A stretch of DNA of 64,000 nt from positions 51,432,021-51,496,020 of the forward strand of contig JAOWCC010001634.1 of assembly GCA_030867875.1 (NCBI GenBank). The letters run 5' to 3'. Below the pieces are notes generated by a model. It saw only the letters and a list, made by a program, of their open reading frames with translations, did not search any database and was not told where the DNA came from. The number at the start of each line of letters is the position of its first letter. Positions within the stretch are counted from its first letter, which is position 1. The translations under genes and the position numbers were made by a program. The DNA is from Actinernus sp. WN-2022. Taxonomy: Eukaryota > Cnidaria > Anthozoa > Actiniaria > Actinernidae. Positions 63,065-64,000 of this stretch are shown here, one piece after another.

Positions 63065-64000
63065 CCAGCACAATTGCTCGTATTTTTCCAAAATTTAAAT
63101 GTGGATAAATGCAATTTTGGCAAAGTTAAAATTGAGGCATTGCTGGTCAGCGGTCTCACCCTTAACTGTTGGGGCTACCCCTAAGCTTAATAGGGCTTGG
63201 TGTGCTCAACGTTGCAGATCGTTGCGGATTTATTCCTCAATGCAATACGCAAATTTGCTTGCTTAAATAGTTAGATAAGTCATGGCTCGCCAGACACAAA
63301 ATAGTTTGAATGATTCGCTCTTTCCTGTGGCGTCCATGACAACTTCGGATGTGGCCAGTGCGTCTGTTTCCCCCAGTGCTGGATCACAGCATCCAGCTCG
63401 GTATTCCCTTCAACTTCTTCGCCAAGTGTCCAGTTGTCACCGGAGGTTTTGGCGGCGATTCAAGCTGCAGCCACACAAGCGGCGTTGGCGGCAGTGCAAG
63501 CCTCAAATCCGGCTCTAACAGTAATTTCGTCGGTTTCATCAATCTCTTTCCCGTAGAGCGTCCCTTCCACGTGTGTCTCGCAAGGGGCGGGCCTCAACTC
63601 GAGAACCACAGATCTGTTGTTGTGAGGAACTGGGTTTGTGGCGCCTCAATCATCTACAGCAGCCCCTGGTGTGCTAGGTAGGTCTTCAAGTGTTGTGCCG
63701 TCCTTTGTGAACACTTTTTCATTGCCACTAGCCTCCTCTGTGACGTCGTTGGATAGCACTTTGCCTCAAAGAGCTTCGCATTTGGTTCGAGCTTTCCAAG
63801 CATTCCTGAGCTTCCTGCCCCCATTCTTGATCAGCCTTTCGTGGTGGGCCCTTGGTTTTCCCCCATCCCGGCCAAGGTTGTGGCCCAAATTAGTGCTGGA
63901 AAGTACATTGATTTAAGCGATTTAATGGCTGCATGCTAATCTTGACCTGATTGAAGCTGGACTGCAATTGTTGTTTGATGGCCGCGTAGTGCTCACCTCC
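63065..64000 (+). mobile_element. DIRS-like retrotransposon, copy 2 (5' part, runs off the window)
   Basis: The leader TTTGGCAAAGTTAAAATTGA resembles that of copy 1. ORF1 opens MARQTQNSLNDSLFPV at 63282, with frameshifts; a later frame gives WFSPIPAKVVAQI, SAGKYIDLSDLM and [10 protein letters not shown], parallel to copy 1. The window ends inside ORF1. Confidence 0.8.

Noticed and set aside
1..64000. tRNA or rRNA genes
   Set aside because: No A-box/B-box pair, anticodon arm or rRNA core was noticed by eye; a tRNAscan or Infernal run would be needed to exclude small RNAs.

Overview
The window is animal nuclear DNA. It is intron-rich and AT-rich, packed with minisatellites, foldback elements and decayed retrotransposons. 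No bacterial-type operon, rRNA, tRNA or CRISPR array was found. The mix of CR1/L2-like LINEs with (AAT)n ends, DIRS-like, BEL/Pao-like and Gypsy-like elements, many short inverted-repeat elements and a stabilin-like gene suggests a marine invertebrate, most likely a cnidarian (anthozoan). That placement is an inference, not a proof.

The only host gene I can support runs on the minus strand across almost the whole window (62700 down to 948). It is an interior part of a stabilin-like receptor: EGF-like repeats, fasciclin (FAS1) domains and laminin-type EGF modules. I reconstructed 27 exons by hand. All junctions have GT/AG sites, all phases agree, and they join into 955 uninterrupted codons. 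In gene order: EGF repeats (62.7-51.4 kb), two FAS1 domains (51.0-41.2 kb), a Cys-rich linker with a laminin-type EGF (34.8-23.2 kb), more EGF repeats (22.9-20.6 kb), and a third FAS1 domain (13.7-0.9 kb). Both ends of the gene lie outside the window. The six-frame ORFs elsewhere are transposon remnants, repeat artefacts or chance frames.

Layout by coordinate: 0.06-0.3 kb inverted-repeat element copy; 1.1-7.5 kb array of 69/49-bp units (about 100); 7.7-10.6 kb array of 92-bp units; 11.1-11.6 kb 14-bp array; 11.7-12.9 kb two foldback elements; 13.8-14.6 kb 69-bp array; 15.0-17.8 kb duplicated 1.45-kb block; 17.8-18.4 kb LINE 3' end; 19.6-20.6 kb 77-bp array; 21.9-22.8 kb LINE fragment; 24.1-27.4 kb array of 33 copies of a 99/101-bp unit that contains the 3' part of an exon and its splice donor; 27.9-34.6 kb inverted-repeat transposon carrying a nested BEL/Pao element; 34.9-36.9 kb small elements and a 150-bp palindrome; 37.0-40.5 kb LINE; 40.6-41.0 kb 24-bp array; 42.8-46.8 kb DIRS-like element; 48.8-50.8 kb foldbacks; 52.1-57.0 kb Gypsy-like element; 57.5-57.9 kb LINE end; 58.0-58.4 kb minisatellite; 63.1 kb to the end, a second DIRS-like copy.

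The most striking signal is that three tandem repeats inside this one gene are built on real exon/intron boundaries (exons x15, x17 and x20), so each copy carries a duplicate splice donor. The largest (24.1-27.4 kb) is a 33-copy array of exon x17's last 69 nt plus 30 nt of intron. Other arrays appear to have grown inside short inverted-repeat elements whose ends or unexpanded copies can still be seen nearby.
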